Below, piece after piece: positions 35,131-46,882 of a stretch of DNA of 64,000 bases (positions within the stretch are counted from its first letter, which is position 1; every line of letters begins with the position of its first letter). The stretch covers positions 60,696,429 to 60,760,428 of the forward strand of contig JBCNJP010000006.1 in NCBI GenBank assembly GCA_039602395.1. The letters are read 5' to 3'. Source of the DNA: Deinandra increscens subsp. villosa (lineage: Eukaryota; Streptophyta; Magnoliopsida; Asterales; Asteraceae). The notes beneath the pieces are model-generated. The model made no database searches. It had not been told where the DNA came from and saw only the letters and a program-made list of their open reading frames with translations. The position numbers were made by a program, and so were the translations under genes.

Positions 35131-35826
35131 TCAAGATTTTGCCATTCCAACCAGATCCTCGAGTGTAAGATTCAAAGTGTCTGAATTTCCTCTCTTAATT
35201 TCCTCCCCACGAGCAGCCAAGATCTCCTCAATGGTCCCTTTTTCACCAAAGATCCCCAAGTGATCAGCAATCAGGTGGTGGTTATCACAACCACCACACC
35301 GAAAGTTTTCGATTTTGACCAAAGATCCCTTTTTCAATTGAGCTTGAACTTGACCCTTCATGCTCTATCGCGGTTTTGACGGTCAGATTGCTGGATTCTG
35401 AAAGTTTTTGAGTTTGTCTTTTGTGGAATTGTTCACCATTGATTAATGAACTAAAGGAAGACAGATATTGCGGTGACAAATCTAAAAAATATTGCATGAT
35501 AATTCAACACATTAGTATCAATCTATCTTATAATCGATAACCAGTTAACCACACACAATTAAAGTTACAGTTTATATTCAACTATTGGTCTTCAAATTTC
35601 TTCGAGAGAAAATGAAATCGAATCCTAGGGTTGATTCGTTTTATCTATGGATTAAGAATTAAAATGGATAAACAAGATTCTGAACTAGGGCTTCAATCAG
35701 TTGGTAGGTTTGTTCATGATCTTAGAGGTGGAAGGAGAACTGACTGTTACGGAAGGAGATATGAGGTTGTCTGCTGTTGCTTGTGATGAGAGATAGTAAT
35801 CGTCTCTGCAACCTCCATGCCGCCAT
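35131..35826 (-). pseudogene. DNL zinc-finger paralogue, broken
   Basis: The first exon (ATG at 35826) and the C-terminal R-C-G-G-C-D-N-H-H-L region (minus, ending 35131) match the left gene. The part encoding about 50 residues, including the first C-x-x-C knuckle, is replaced by about 100 bp of other sequence (about 35302-35395). The N-terminal frame runs out of register into R-K-L-S-V-W-W-L and a stop. An ORF of 76 codons starting in the replacement block keeps the second knuckle only. Zinc binding should be lost. Confidence 0.85.
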
Positions 35827-36281
35827 GATCAATCTTGAATAACCTAAAACAACAGAAGTGAAAAGCAGGCCTATTTCAACATAAAAACAACAAAATCCCA
35901 GAAACTAAAAGGGGGAAATATCTATGCACTCATTGGATTACTATTTGGGCCAATAGATAAACTCAAAAGATGTTTACAAGAATCAAAAACACACACAGAG
36001 ATTGGGAGAATAGACTATCTTTCTCATTCTTTCATCCTAAAGCACAAATCTTTTGTCTATCAAGAAGCTCAAAATCTTTAGAATTGGAAGTAAGAACGGG
36101 AAAATCAAACCTGGATTTGAAGAGCTTATTGTCTATCGAGCAATGGAGTTGAAGAATCGAAGAAACTTCAAGGTTAAAGCTTTCGGATTTTTTCTTTTAG
36201 ATTATAAACTCATCGTTAGTTCGCTACCCTAAATTGTTAGACAAGAAACCCATCCTGACCCGAAAGTTTTCTATTTAAAAA

Positions 36282-37500
36282 GAGAGAACTCTGATTTGCG
36301 TCTCTGTGCTTTTCAATTCTTAACGGTTTGAGTCTAAAATCTAATTTTTTTACAAATATGGTCTGCACTTTTATTTTCCACTCTAGTTGAGTCCCTAGCA
36401 CTAACAGGGTTAAATTTTTCTATTAACTCCAAGGGCATATTAGTCATTTTATCTAATAAGTTTGATTAATAGCAGAGGATGTTTTCCCTTTCAATCTTTC
36501 ATACTACTTGTGGGCCTCTGGCGTCAAATTCGAAACTTCCGATCATCACAGCCACCGTCGCCGCCGTACCATATCATCCATGGCATCTGTTACCACCGAA
36601 CACAGCTACGATCGCCTCATAGAACTGAAACAATTCGACGAATCAAAAATCGGCGTAAAAGGACTTGCAGATTCCGGCATCACCACCCTTCCTCGCTTCT
36701 TCCACCATCCACCGGAGAATCTCCCCGGTCCAAAACCTAAAAACCGACCTCAAATAACCATTCTGGTCATTGACTTATCTGGCAAAAGGTCAACGGTCGT
36801 TAAAGAAATCTGGTGATCGTGTTGTACGCTAGGGTTTTTCCAGATCGTGAATCACAGCATTCCGCCAACACTAATCGGATCTGTAATTGGTTCAACGAAG
36901 GAGTTTTTTGAGCAATCGACGGAGTATAAGACGCGATTCTACACCAGAGATGGCGGTAAGTCGGTGGCTTATCATATCGATTTCAAGCTCCGACATCCGA
37001 CGACCTTCCTCTCTTCGTCGGGTGTTCTCGTTCGGTGCTTAAAGCTCATCATAACCATTCAACAATGGTGCTTGTTTGATTCGTCTCATCGTCACGAATC
37101 TGTAGGAACTTTCGGATTGAATTTTCGTTAAGAATCGAAGGAGATACGCTCGTTTGAAGATTGGGTTTTTTATTCGCCGGAATTCGTTATACCCGCCAGA
37201 AAATTCACCGGAGAAGATTGGTGTCGCAGACCCTCTCTCTCTTTATTTTCTTTAATATATTAATATATTAATATTAATATTACAAGAATAGTCCCATGAT
37301 TTGCAAACTTACATAACAGGTCCCTCATTAGATAAAATGACTAATATGCCCTTAAAGTTAACAAAAAAATTTAACCCTGTTAGTGCCAGGGACTCAATTA
37401 GAGTGGAAAATAAAAGTGCAGACCACATTTGTTAAAATATTATATTTTGGACTTAAACCGTTAAGAATTAAAAAGCAGGGACGTAAATCGGAGTTCTCTC
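36282..37500 (+). mobile_element. Complete Pack-MULE carrying a 2OGD gene fragment
   Basis: The ends are inverted copies: 36282-36460 (GAGAGAACTCTGATTTGCGT...) pairs with about 37290-37500 (...CGGAGTTCTCTC), roughly 200 bp. ATTTAAAAA flanks it at 36273-36281 and 37501-37509, a perfect 9-bp target duplication. No transposase is present. The cargo is the N-terminal part of a 2-oxoglutarate dioxygenase gene. Long TIRs, a 9-bp duplication and host-gene cargo are the defining features of Pack-MULEs. Confidence 0.92.
36580..37131 (+). pseudogene. 2OGD fragment in the right Pack-MULE
   Basis: Same captured fragment as at 2993-3544, with an in-frame TGA after V-V-K-E-I-W (codon at 36814-36816), where the left copy reads Leu-Ser. 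Only the DIOX_N region is present and the iron and 2-oxoglutarate ligands are missing. Confidence 0.87.
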
Positions 37501-37509
37501 ATTTAAAAA

Positions 37510-38179
37510 TATAAACTTGACCCTTTAGGAATAGAACTTAACCCAATTCAACCCATTACTTTATATTTAATGCCTAAATCAGCCCAAGTTTACACACTTG
37601 ATTTGGTCAAACTTATACATGTGAACACAATGGTAGTGAATAACAACACTCAACAAATAACTCAATTTGATTAGCAAATGAAAACCAAACTGACATGGGG
37701 TTATTATTAACAATGTGATAAGCTAAAAAACCAAACTTATACATGTGAACCATCAATTAAGATGCTATTTTAATGCAATTTGATTAGCTATAATAAACCA
37801 ATAAACCATAAAAGTGTAAAACAACCTACAAACTATATCAAGTGATTCCGACACTATTTTGCAGGTGAAAAACAAAATTAGGTATTAACTCATCAGTCTC
37901 GAGGATCTATAGAAAATGAAAACCAGATATATGTTCCTGTTTTTAAAAGGTGCAATTTTTATGGATATACAAGAGAGACGATTTGAGATTATGAATTCTG
38001 AGAACAATAGGTGAACCTACTATTATTTTCAATATATGGATTTCGTGGCATGTCTAGTATACTGTAATCACCAAATTCATTAAATTTAACAAAATTTAAC
38101 AAATTAAAACTTTGTAAGTCTGGAATCTGGATAATGAGTTTCCACACTTATCATTTTGTTCGGTATTTACAGTTTACTC
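37510..38179. other. AT-rich spacer, no gene recognised
   Basis: No supported coding region. Short dispersed phrases such as AACCAAACTTATACATGTGAAC recur twice (about 37610 and 37730). Confidence 0.4.
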
Positions 38180-38618
38180 CAATGTTTTAAAAACCGGTTT
38201 TTTAGTTGAACCAGAAAACCTTCCGGGACCGGTTCGACCGGCCGGTTGAACCGGTTATGGGATTTATATATATTTCTTTATAAAAATGTTAATAAACTTG
38301 TACACTCGAACACAAATAGTTAAAATACAAATATAATCCACTAAAAAATAATACTAAATAGGTATTTCCCAAGAAAATATATGTTTTAAACTATAAAAAA
38401 TAACAATAAAATTCAAAAAAAAAAAAAAGTTAGAAAACCTGTTGAACCGGACTGGTTGAACCGAAAAAAACCGGAAAAAACCAAAAAACCGCCCGGTTCG
38501 AAACGGTTCGGTTATGTCAAAAAAAACGGGGATTAAAAAACCGGTATGATGACCGGTTGGCGGTTGAACCAGTTGAACCAGTTGAACCGGACCGATCGAA
38601 CCGGTTTTTAAAACATTG
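38180..38618. mobile_element. hAT-type MITE, CCGGTT-rich, 439 bp
   Basis: Terminal inverted repeats CAATGTTTTAAAAACCGG / CCGGTTTTTAAAACATTG, flanked by a perfect 8-bp duplication GTTTACTC (38172-38179 and 38619-38626). The interior is built of GGTTGAACCGG-type repeats. An 8-bp duplication indicates hAT. Confidence 0.9.
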
Positions 38619-39073
38619 GTTTACTCCACATATTTGAATACAACTGACATTAATACTCAAACACCTGAAGAAGCAATCTAACAGGTTATGCAGAAATTCA
38701 ATAATCAAAAAGGGGATCAATATTTAATCAATTTGAAACCCTAGCATATTCAACTCGGCTAGCATAAAAACTTATCAAGCTTCCAATTGCAGTTCCAGAT
38801 AACGAATTAAACTTAAACCTAAAATCATTCGCTGTAACGAACCATCAATTAACCAAAATAACCGCTAACAGATTGATGGAATGAAAGGATACCTTTGAGG
38901 ATGCGCGTTTGCTGATGGTAGGGGATTGAAAGATCGAAGGAAAGAGATGGTGTTGAGAATTGGATCTTATGAAGCCTTAGATTTCCGCCAGGGTGTTATT
39001 TAGGGATTTTGTTGGGCCTGCTGACCCAGTTCCTATAACTTGGCCCAAGTGGATTCCCTTAAAAATCAACTTA
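38619..39073. other. Spacer, no gene recognised
   Basis: AT-rich sequence. The stretch around 38890-38990 is more purine-rich on the plus strand and could be antisense leader sequence, but no ORF supports a gene. Confidence 0.35.
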
Positions 39074-39295
39074 GGGGCTGTTTGGTTCAATCTGTTTTAT
39101 TAAGTGCTGTAAGAATAAGTGTCTGGATGGTAAAGACTTGTGTAGAAGACTGGATGAATAAGACATTTTTTAAGGTAAATCTCTTAGCGATTCAGACATT
39201 TTTACCATTCAGAGGTTCCAAACAAACAGTCTGTATCTGTGCGATTCAGACACTTTACCATCCAGACCTCATTAAGAGGTAAACCAAACAGCCCC
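39074..39295. mobile_element. Tourist-like (PIF/Harbinger) MITE, 222 bp
   Basis: GGGGCTGTTTGGTT at the left and AACCAAACAGCCCC at the right, flanked by TTA (39071-39073 and 39296-39298). Inner phrases GTGTCTGGATGGTAAAG and CACTTTACCATCCAGAC are also inverted. The ORF 39040-39282 lies within it and is not a gene. Confidence 0.9.
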
Positions 39296-39298
39296 TTA

Positions 39299-39815
39299 GT
39301 TGTTTGGAGGGCCATCTTAGGGAGGCTTCCTACCAAAGATGGTTTAATCCAGCTGCCCGCTCTATTCTGAGATCGATGAGTCCGTTGAGCATTTATTCAC
39401 AGGTTGTCGGTTTGCTTTGGAGTTATGGTCAAAAATTTCCACGTGGTGTAGAATCCCCCAAATTCTTTGTTTCTCCGTGAAGGACCTTGCCCTTGTTTCT
39501 TCGAGCTTACGGGGGGCTAAATATAAAGGTGTGTTGATCCAGGCTATCATTCATGCGGCATGTTGGTTTATTTGGCGAGCTAGAAACGATGTTGTTTTCA
39601 ACAAGAGGAAAGTTCTGGTTCAAAATGTTTTCCTTGAAGTCAAATCCTCAAGTTTCTTTGGGTCTCCAATAGATCTAAGAATTGGGATATTAGTTGGAAT
39701 GACTGGTGTAAGTTTGATTTTCCTATGTAATGCCGTTGTTTTTTTTTTACCCTCTCCTAGCGTCTTGCTAGTTGTTGGGTTCTTTTAATGAAATCGCCGT
39801 TCAAATTTTTTTTTA
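39299..39815 (+). pseudogene. LINE (non-LTR retrotransposon) 3' fragment
   Basis: The translated pieces contain the C-terminal zinc-binding region of plant LINE reverse transcriptases: C-P-L...E-S-V-E-H-L-F-T-G-C, L-W-S-K-I-S-T-W-C, and A-C-W-F-I-W-R-A-R-N-D-V-V-F-N, in order at about 39350-39605. The tail (about 39780-39815) is followed by a T-rich stretch. The 5' part is missing. Confidence 0.85.
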
Positions 39816-40700
39816 GGGTTTTTGTGGTTTTTACTTTTAGTCGTCTTCAAATCTTTAATTGCAATGTTATTTTATTTTACAGCGCAATTAAGTAAAAACT
39901 TCAAATGTGTGTTTTGCTTAAAATTTATCATGTAAAAACAAATGGTCATAAGCAATCATGAATATATACCAATCATGAGGTACAAAGCTCTTAAAAATAA
40001 ATGGAGACGGCCAAGAGTCAAAAGCAGTAACACGGGTAAGGGTATCTCCAATACATCCATCACACTATTAATCCTACATTTTTTTTACCACATCATCACC
40101 ACACATTTTTACACTTAACCTAGCTAATACCACACCACACGTCCACACCACACTTTATTTTTTTATTATTAAATTATAGAGTAAGATGAAAAGTAGAGAG
40201 GGACAGAGAGAATAAGTGATGGGAGAAAAGCGTGAGATGCCGTGTGCGATACTGCACTACAAATTTTTACGACCCCTCACTAACCTCAATGGTGTTCACT
40301 CACTTCCCCATACTAACAAAAAGGGGAGAACACGCGCGACAAAATGAAATGATCTACAGTAATCTCGTGAGGATGACACAAGTTGCAATTTGCAATATGT
40401 ATAAATTTACTTTTATTAACGATTTCAACTAAAAAATCAACATAATATTACAATTGGCTTCAGAATAATTATTTTACAAGAACCTAAAATAGAAAGAAAA
40501 AACAAGAAAAAAAAATCACCAGCAAATGAATAATTCACTCTCTTTGCCTTAACTCCACACTAACTAACAAACATAGCCTGCAAAACCGATCCCATGAGAT
40601 AGAAAGATTTGCTATAATTCCACACCTTCCAACTTAATTCAGTATCAACTTCTCTTAATTGAGATCATAATTTGAACTTATTTTGTGTAAAAATTTCTAG
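39816..40700. other. Spacer with MITE-like block, KH gene 3' flank
   Basis: 40035-40300 resembles an accessory MITE (GGGTATCTCCAATACATCC at the left and CTCAATGGTGTTCACTC at the right), but ends are not fixed. 40440-40700 should contain the 3' UTR of the minus-strand KH gene. Confidence 0.4.
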
Positions 40701-43700
40701 TCACAAACCAAAAGAGGTCAAATGTTGTTCACACAGGATGAAGGCATGAATCAGACATTGGGCAGTTTGAGTTTCATCAGATGTACCCGACAATGCCACT
40801 CCTGATTTTCCGTCTGTCATCACTACTTTTGCACCAGATATCTGTAAAATAAAAACGCCACTCGATTCGTTCCCATTTTGCATATAAAAGCAATAAATTC
40901 CGTTTAAAAAACACAAGGCGCTCTACAGATTTAAAACTAGAACTTGCATCTCTCTCACCTATATAATTGTTTTTTATCAAGTAAACTTTTTCATAATTCA
41001 CCTATTTGGTTGCCTTACATTTTAGTCTCCTACATACCCAAACTTTTACCAATTTGACCAAGAACAGCGCTGCATCAGTTGAGCCTTTTAAAAACAAGAC
41101 AATAAATGGATAACGTAAAAGACACTCTAATTGAAAATATAAAACTAAAGCCATCCAAATATAACAGACTTTAAGCATGGCATTTCTGAGAAATCAAGTA
41201 TCAATTTGGCTTCATTTGTGTTAATTCCAGTACAAAATTTGCTGTAAATTTATAAAATAACAGCCTAAAGTTGCCTTGAGAGTTGAGACGGAGACAACTT
41301 CAGGCTGTTGATCTATAATTTCCGTGGGTGGCCTTAACTTAAGCTTTCAATAAAGGAATGTGTACTCACCTCTTTAATATGACCCAGATTGCTGTTGTTC
41401 TCTCCGTATACAAACCCTAACAGACTTTGAGGAATTGCCATCTCAACAATTACACTTTGATTCCTGATACGAAAAAAACACAATACTACTATAAATAGGC
41501 ACCATAACAAATGTGAGTCAATGAGCAATGTTTAAGAGTAGAACCTTGTAGCTGGATCATTAACATTTGCTGAGCTTCCTTCAAACTCACCAACTTCACC
41601 TACAAACCTGTCGCTACCTGGCTATTAAATAACGAAAATACAAAAATATTATGCGTAAATCATAACAATACAAGTACACACACAACACATATATATATAT
41701 ATAGCTACTGGGATCTTCATAAAATTACCAACCTCAGATTGCCTGCGGAACGGGGGACCATATCCTGGTCTTCCATTGCCATAAGGGTGCGAATAACTTG
41801 GATGAAAATGATCTCCACCATGCGAAAAAGGAGGCGGTTCAAAAGGCCCAACTGGTGAATAAGCAGGATCATGCCTGGGCCTGAAAGAAGGTGGTGGCAT
41901 TTCTGGACACGGGCCCATGTAACCATTTGAAAAATACGGTTTCATATGAAAAAAGGTTTCACGCAGTCTGCCTGTGATTTGAAATAAAGCATCCTGAACA
42001 CATTGTAAGCTCCCAATTATCTACAACCAAATAAACAAAATAAGAAAAGAAAATTCATTTAATGAGGCCAATATTAAGATTGTTAACATATAATAATGTA
42101 CCTGTACAACTTCATCACTGGGCATACCGTAATTTGCAACTTGCTCTTTAGGAAAAATGTGTATGCTAGCACCTGTAAGTCTTCTGAGCTCAGAAATAAT
42201 CATGCCACCTTTACCCCATAAACACCCAATCTGCCTTGAGTGCACCAGAAGCCTAGCAACAATTGCTGCGCCAGATTCAAAGCCAGCCTCAACAATTCTA
42301 CCGTGAACCCGCATAACTGCATCCTGTGCTGGAGAATGCCGTTGCTCTAAGTTCTGCATAATGTTGGAACAAATATATGAGAATTAACAGAAAACTAGAA
42401 GAATTAATTAAATTGAGAGATTGCATGCAAGCTCACATGCCTCACGTGCAGATATTACAGCCACTCGTTCATCTGAATCAGGTGATGGATCAGCTATTTT
42501 TATAGATGCACCAGTCTCTGTCTGTAGTGCTCGTCTGATGGACCCACCCTTACCGATTAAACTTCCAACTTTGTCAGCATGACACAATAATCTAAATACA
42601 ATTTCCTCTTCCATGCCCATTCGGTTGTGGTCACCACCTAAAACATATAATCATAACTATATCATAACAATTATAATGATAATAATAATAATAATGATGT
42701 TGATTAATAAGATTATATGATTATCATAGCTTAAAATCCAAAAGTTAAAATAAAGGGTATACCATATCCATGAGGCACCATTCCCATGGGTCGATTATTG
42801 CCAGAGTTGCCTGCTTCTTGAAGACAACTCGATACGGATAATAAAGCTTTCTTTACAGCTGAAAACTTTCCAACCATCTGTGCATATAAGAAGACATATA
42901 AATTTATTGTTATAGTTTATCCACAACAATAACTAAATAAGTTTAAGCTTTCACCTACAAATCCATATCTTTACCCTTAAACTACAAGGTCAAATCTTTA
43001 TATGATGAGACAATTAATATCTTACAGAAGGGCAATAATACCTATCCACCAAAATCTAACTGTTAACAATATGTAAGGGTGATAGTCCAAGTGTCCAACT
43101 TTATGTTTACACAATTCAAACAAATTTAAAAAGAATTGAAATAAAAATGCAAGAACTAACAGATTATACGCATGATTAAACAAATGGTTGTCTTGGAGAG
43201 AAGGAATGCACAATTATAAGTGCTACGACTTTATGTATTCTTGAGAAACATGGCTAAGAGAAAACCGTAGTCATGTGTCCCTGTCTAAGATTTCGGGCAG
43301 AAATATTCCCCACCCGCAAGTTCTCAACTTGTTACCCTATATATGTAACGCCCCGGATCTCGACATCTCATTGTTGTACGTATTTGTAGACGGTTTGTAA
43401 ATTAGGTGTCGCATCTAGTGTTCGTAAACGAGCCAACTTGGAAGTTTGGGGTCATTTAAATATAAAGCAAAGTAGAGGGGTGGTTTGTGCCAAGACTCCA
43501 TAGTCAATTTAGTTACATGTGGGGTAGAGTTGACGCAACTGTAACTTCCTGCCTTCGACTCCCTTGAGCACTTGTGCGTTCGTGATTTATTGCCATCAAG
43601 CACGTATGTTTTTTTATTCCTACCTTCATGTCGTCGATTCATGCGTTTATGTGAAGAAACCTTATGCTCACTATTTCCTTTGTTGGTTACGGTAATCACA

Positions 43701-44965
43701 GAAGGATCACCGACCAGTTGCAACCAAAGATCAAGTATATAGGAGGTTAGAAAAAATGAAAAAACTATATAACATTCCATATAAAATACTTGCTATATAT
43801 AGAAGAAGTGTATGAAAACCAAATAAGTAAAATAAGTGCAATACATAATGTTACCTCAGAAGGAATTCAAATGTTTAAAATCGGTATGATACACAAAGTT
43901 TAAAAAACAGACCAACGGTCGGTTAAAGCATGGATACAAATGTAATATTACAAAAGAATTCTAGAAAGGCTGAGGCAAAAGTAAAAACAGAACATCTTAA
44001 CAGTTTGTTCCACAAAATTAGTTCAAACAGCAAGTGAACTCATAAACAAGGGATCTAGATCAACCTGTAAAACCCTGAAATCTAAAGGTGTTTGAATATG
44101 CTACTAAAGATAGAAAAGGCACTTCATGTTTATTCGAGATTACATGATGATGGAGAAACTTGTAAGCATGCTATCAGAAACCAATCAAAATCAAAGATGG
44201 AAGATAACTACAGCACTTGTAATTAAATTAAAGAAAGTTTTAAGTAGTGTATGATATTACCTGAATCAACTCATCTCCAGGGACTGCACAATCTGGAATC
44301 TGATCCTTTGGCAAAACCCTAACTTGAGCTCCACTATCCTGCCTGATCTTCTCAATAATCTTCCCTCCTCTTCCAAGCACACATCCTATCTGATGACTCG
44401 CAACCAGCAACCTACACACCACCGGTCCCTCGCCGGAGTTCTCCTCGCCGCCGTTTTCACTCTCCTCCTTCGACATTTTACTTCGTTCCTCATCGACCTT
44501 CAATATCCTCTCAAAAACCCTAACAAGCGCCTTCTGAGCAGGCGACTCTTCCGCGTTCAAACTCCCCGATTCCTCGCCACGAGACTCCACTGAATCGTCG
44601 TTATTGTTGTTATTGCTGTTCTTAGGGTTAGAGTCAGCGGCGACTATGAGAATCACGCGCTCTTCCGAGCCTGGAATAGGTTCATCGATTCGGATTTTGG
44701 CGCCGGTTTCTTCACGGAACTGGCGGATGATTGCGCCGCCCTTGCCGATGAGACCGCCGGTCTTCGAAGCGGGGCAGAGGATGCGGAATAGGGTTTCGCC
44801 GGGCGCGAGTTTGATAGACGCGCGGAAAGGGTTAGTGATGTTGGACTGAGGAGTGACGGGGGAAGACGGGAGAGGGTGGCGGCGCTTGGTGGCGGTGAGG
44901 TGGAGGTCAGACCGGTCAACGGCGGAGTGGTCGAAGAGACGCTTGTTTGGAAAAGAAGCATCCAT
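40701..44965 (-). CDS. KH-domain RNA-binding protein with five KH domains
   Basis: Coding exons complement(40701-40841, 41370-41463, 41545-41621, 41733-42020, 42102-42353, 42441-42637, 42763-42877, 44261-44965) give 622 aa with all phases consistent. KH G-x-x-G loops: GKGG (74-77), GRGG (198-201), GKGG (302-305), GKGG (386-389), and a degenerate GENN (565-568) in KH5. A Pro/Gly-rich linker (M-P-P-P-S-F-R-P) lies between KH4 and KH5. This matches the plant HEN4/At5g46190-like PCBP family, which binds single-stranded RNA in pre-mRNA processing. An in-frame ATG at 45085 would add 40 residues; I prefer MDASFPNKR at 44965 because the extension looks like leader. Exon 3 appears to end at a GC donor (GAG|GCATGT). 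Intron 1 is 1.4 kb and holds LTR debris. I cannot name the exact orthologue. Confidence 0.92.
43344..43765 (+). mobile_element. LTR-like fragment in KH-gene intron 1
   Basis: Starts TGTAACGCCCCGGATCTCGA, the usual start of plant gypsy LTRs. Only about 0.4 kb is distinguishable and neither end nor target duplication is secure. The overlapping minus ORF (43415-43780) is not recognised. Confidence 0.4.
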
Positions 44966-45837
44966 TGACATAGAAGTAATGAATTTAGCCCTGTATGTAT
45001 GCGTAAAGAGAGACGATTGGTAGAAGACGGCCGCCGTCGCCGGAAAGCTGTAACTTTGCGGTTTATTTTCCGTTCCGGTCACCACGGCTGTAATGTTGGG
45101 GTAAAGTGTTATATTGTTTTTTTCTTAAATAGTTTGTAAATTACACATGCGGTCCTTGTGGTTTGAACGGATTTTATCTATCGTCTTTTAACTTAAAAAC
45201 ATTACGGTTATGGTTTTATGTTTTATACGTTCGAAAGCGTGTGCAGTTATAATCGAAATACGAATAAATGGAGAAATCGAACCGTATTCAAATAAACTTA
45301 TTCGTATTGTAAGTCTGGTTTATTTGGTTTATTTTTTTGGTTTACGGTTATGAATATGGTTTATGATTTTATGTTTTTTTTATTTGGTTTATTTGATTAT
45401 TCGTTTAAATCGAATAAGATTTTTTTTTTAAATCAACCATGTAAATCCCATTTAGAATTAAGTGCTCATCCAATGATCCACAACCTAAATAAGAATTTTA
45501 GGTTAAACTTCTATACTCTAACTAATGAAAATATACAAATATGTTAAAAATGTTTGTTGTTCGTTTATTTAAGCTATATATATCGTGTTGTGGTTCTAAA
45601 CTTTTATAATATATTAAAATACTTGTTGTTCATTTATGTTTTATTGTTAATAAAAAAATAAACAAAATATTTTATTCGATTGAATACGGTATATTCGAAT
45701 TTATCCGAAACGAACCCATATAAAAGATTTTTTCTGTTATTTCAATACTCTAAGCATGTAATATTTTATGTAAACTGAAATATGTATAATAATAATAATT
45801 ATTATTATTACTATTATTATTAAATTATTAAAGAATG
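44966..45837. other. KH-gene 5' flank and AT-rich spacer
   Basis: 44966-45110 holds the presumed 5' UTR and promoter-proximal sequence of the KH gene. The rest is AT-rich with repeated CGAATA/TATTCG phrases (45260-45310, 45680-45720) suggesting a decayed MITE. Confidence 0.4.
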
Positions 45838-46720
45838 TAATTTGTAAGGATAGGGGGTATGGTTGTCCAAGGCAACCATTTGAATCATTGAGGCAACTAA
45901 TCATGTTGTGTCAACAGGAGAGAGAAAAAGTTTGCCTAAATTATGTTTTGGAGGTGGGTATGGTTGCCTAAATGTTTAGGCAAACTTTTTTATTTTTATT
46001 TAACTTTATATTTACAATAAACATATAAAATTAAACTAAAACATTCATTGTAAAATAAAAACATAAAAATTCATTAAATTAAAAAAAAAGTTATAAAGTC
46101 CTAAAAATAAAAAAATTACCAAATCCTAAAAATAAAAAGTTACCAAATCCTAAAAATAAAAAAATTACCAAGTCTTAGAAATAAAATATTACCAAATCTT
46201 AAAAAACAACCACCATCTAAAAACTGCATTGCCATCCATATATCGCCGTCACTCGACGTTTTTCATCCAAAAGTACCGGTAGCAATGTTTCGGGCACTCC
46301 TTCGTAAGGCTTCAAGAACAATTCGAGGTCACGAGCCCGTTGATCTTCATCCATGGGAGAGTGATTTTTTTTTGTTGCCGGTGGCCGGTGACTTCTTCTT
46401 TCTTGATTCCATGTGAGAGTGATTCTTTTTTTTTTAATTTTTGTGGAGAGAAATGAGAAGAAGAGGTGTAAAAATATTGAAGTGTTATTGGGGTTTTATA
46501 GGGTTGTGGTGAATAAAAAAAAAACCAAAAACTAGCCGTTGAGAAGGGCAACGATCGAAAAAAAACGACTAGTTGGTGGGTTGTTTCTTCGGCAAACATT
46601 CGCCGAAAATAGGAGAGCCGGTTGCCGAAAATCAAAATGCCGCGTAGGAGGGTATGGTCGCTGAGGATATGCCGAAAGTTGCCGAGGGGTATGCCGAGAC
46701 ATACCCCCTCCTAATTTGCT
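45838..46720 (-). mobile_element. DNA transposon remnant with transposon-protein tail
   Basis: Ends are imperfectly inverted (AAGGATAGGGGGTATGG and CATACCCCCTCCTAATTTG). Minus-strand bases 46354-46220 read M-D-E-D-Q-R-A-R-D-L-E-L-F-L-K-P-Y then P-E-T-L-L-P-V-L-L. This looks like the end of an accessory ORF of a plant DNA transposon, but the family is not certain. Boundaries are approximate and no target duplication was resolved. Confidence 0.45.
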
Positions 46721-46785
46721 CTAAAAGAACAATATCTTGACTCTTTGGTCTTTGGTGTAGTCAAAGCTACAAAGCTTTAACCACA

Positions 46786-46795
46786 CTATTTATAC
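46786..46795 (+). promoter_or_regulatory. Probable TATA box of the HugZ-like gene
   Basis: CTATTTATAC lies 88 bp upstream of the ATG at 46883, a normal distance for a plant TATA box plus leader. Confidence 0.5.
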
Positions 46796-46882
46796 CCTCG
46801 AAGCCCCAACGTCCGAGAGTGCGAGAATATTTTCATTCCTCCAAAACCCCTCCTATTTGCAAAGCAAACCATAACTTCCGCC

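Larger units (their letters stand above)
33976..37262. repeat. Right copy of the large segmental duplication
   Basis: Direct-orientation partner of 1-3690. It abuts palindrome B, whereas the left copy begins at the window edge. It keeps the complete Pack-MULE but carries a damaged DNL gene and lacks the 326-bp MITE. Confidence 0.93.

Noticed and set aside
39040..39282. ORF of 80 codons at 39.1 kb
   Set aside because: It lies within the TTA-flanked MITE and is its inverted repeat translated.
44324..44961. Plus- and minus-strand ORFs of 80-102 codons over KH exon 1
   Set aside because: Shadows of the KH reading frame in GC-rich sequence; no domain, and the KH frame is clearly coding.
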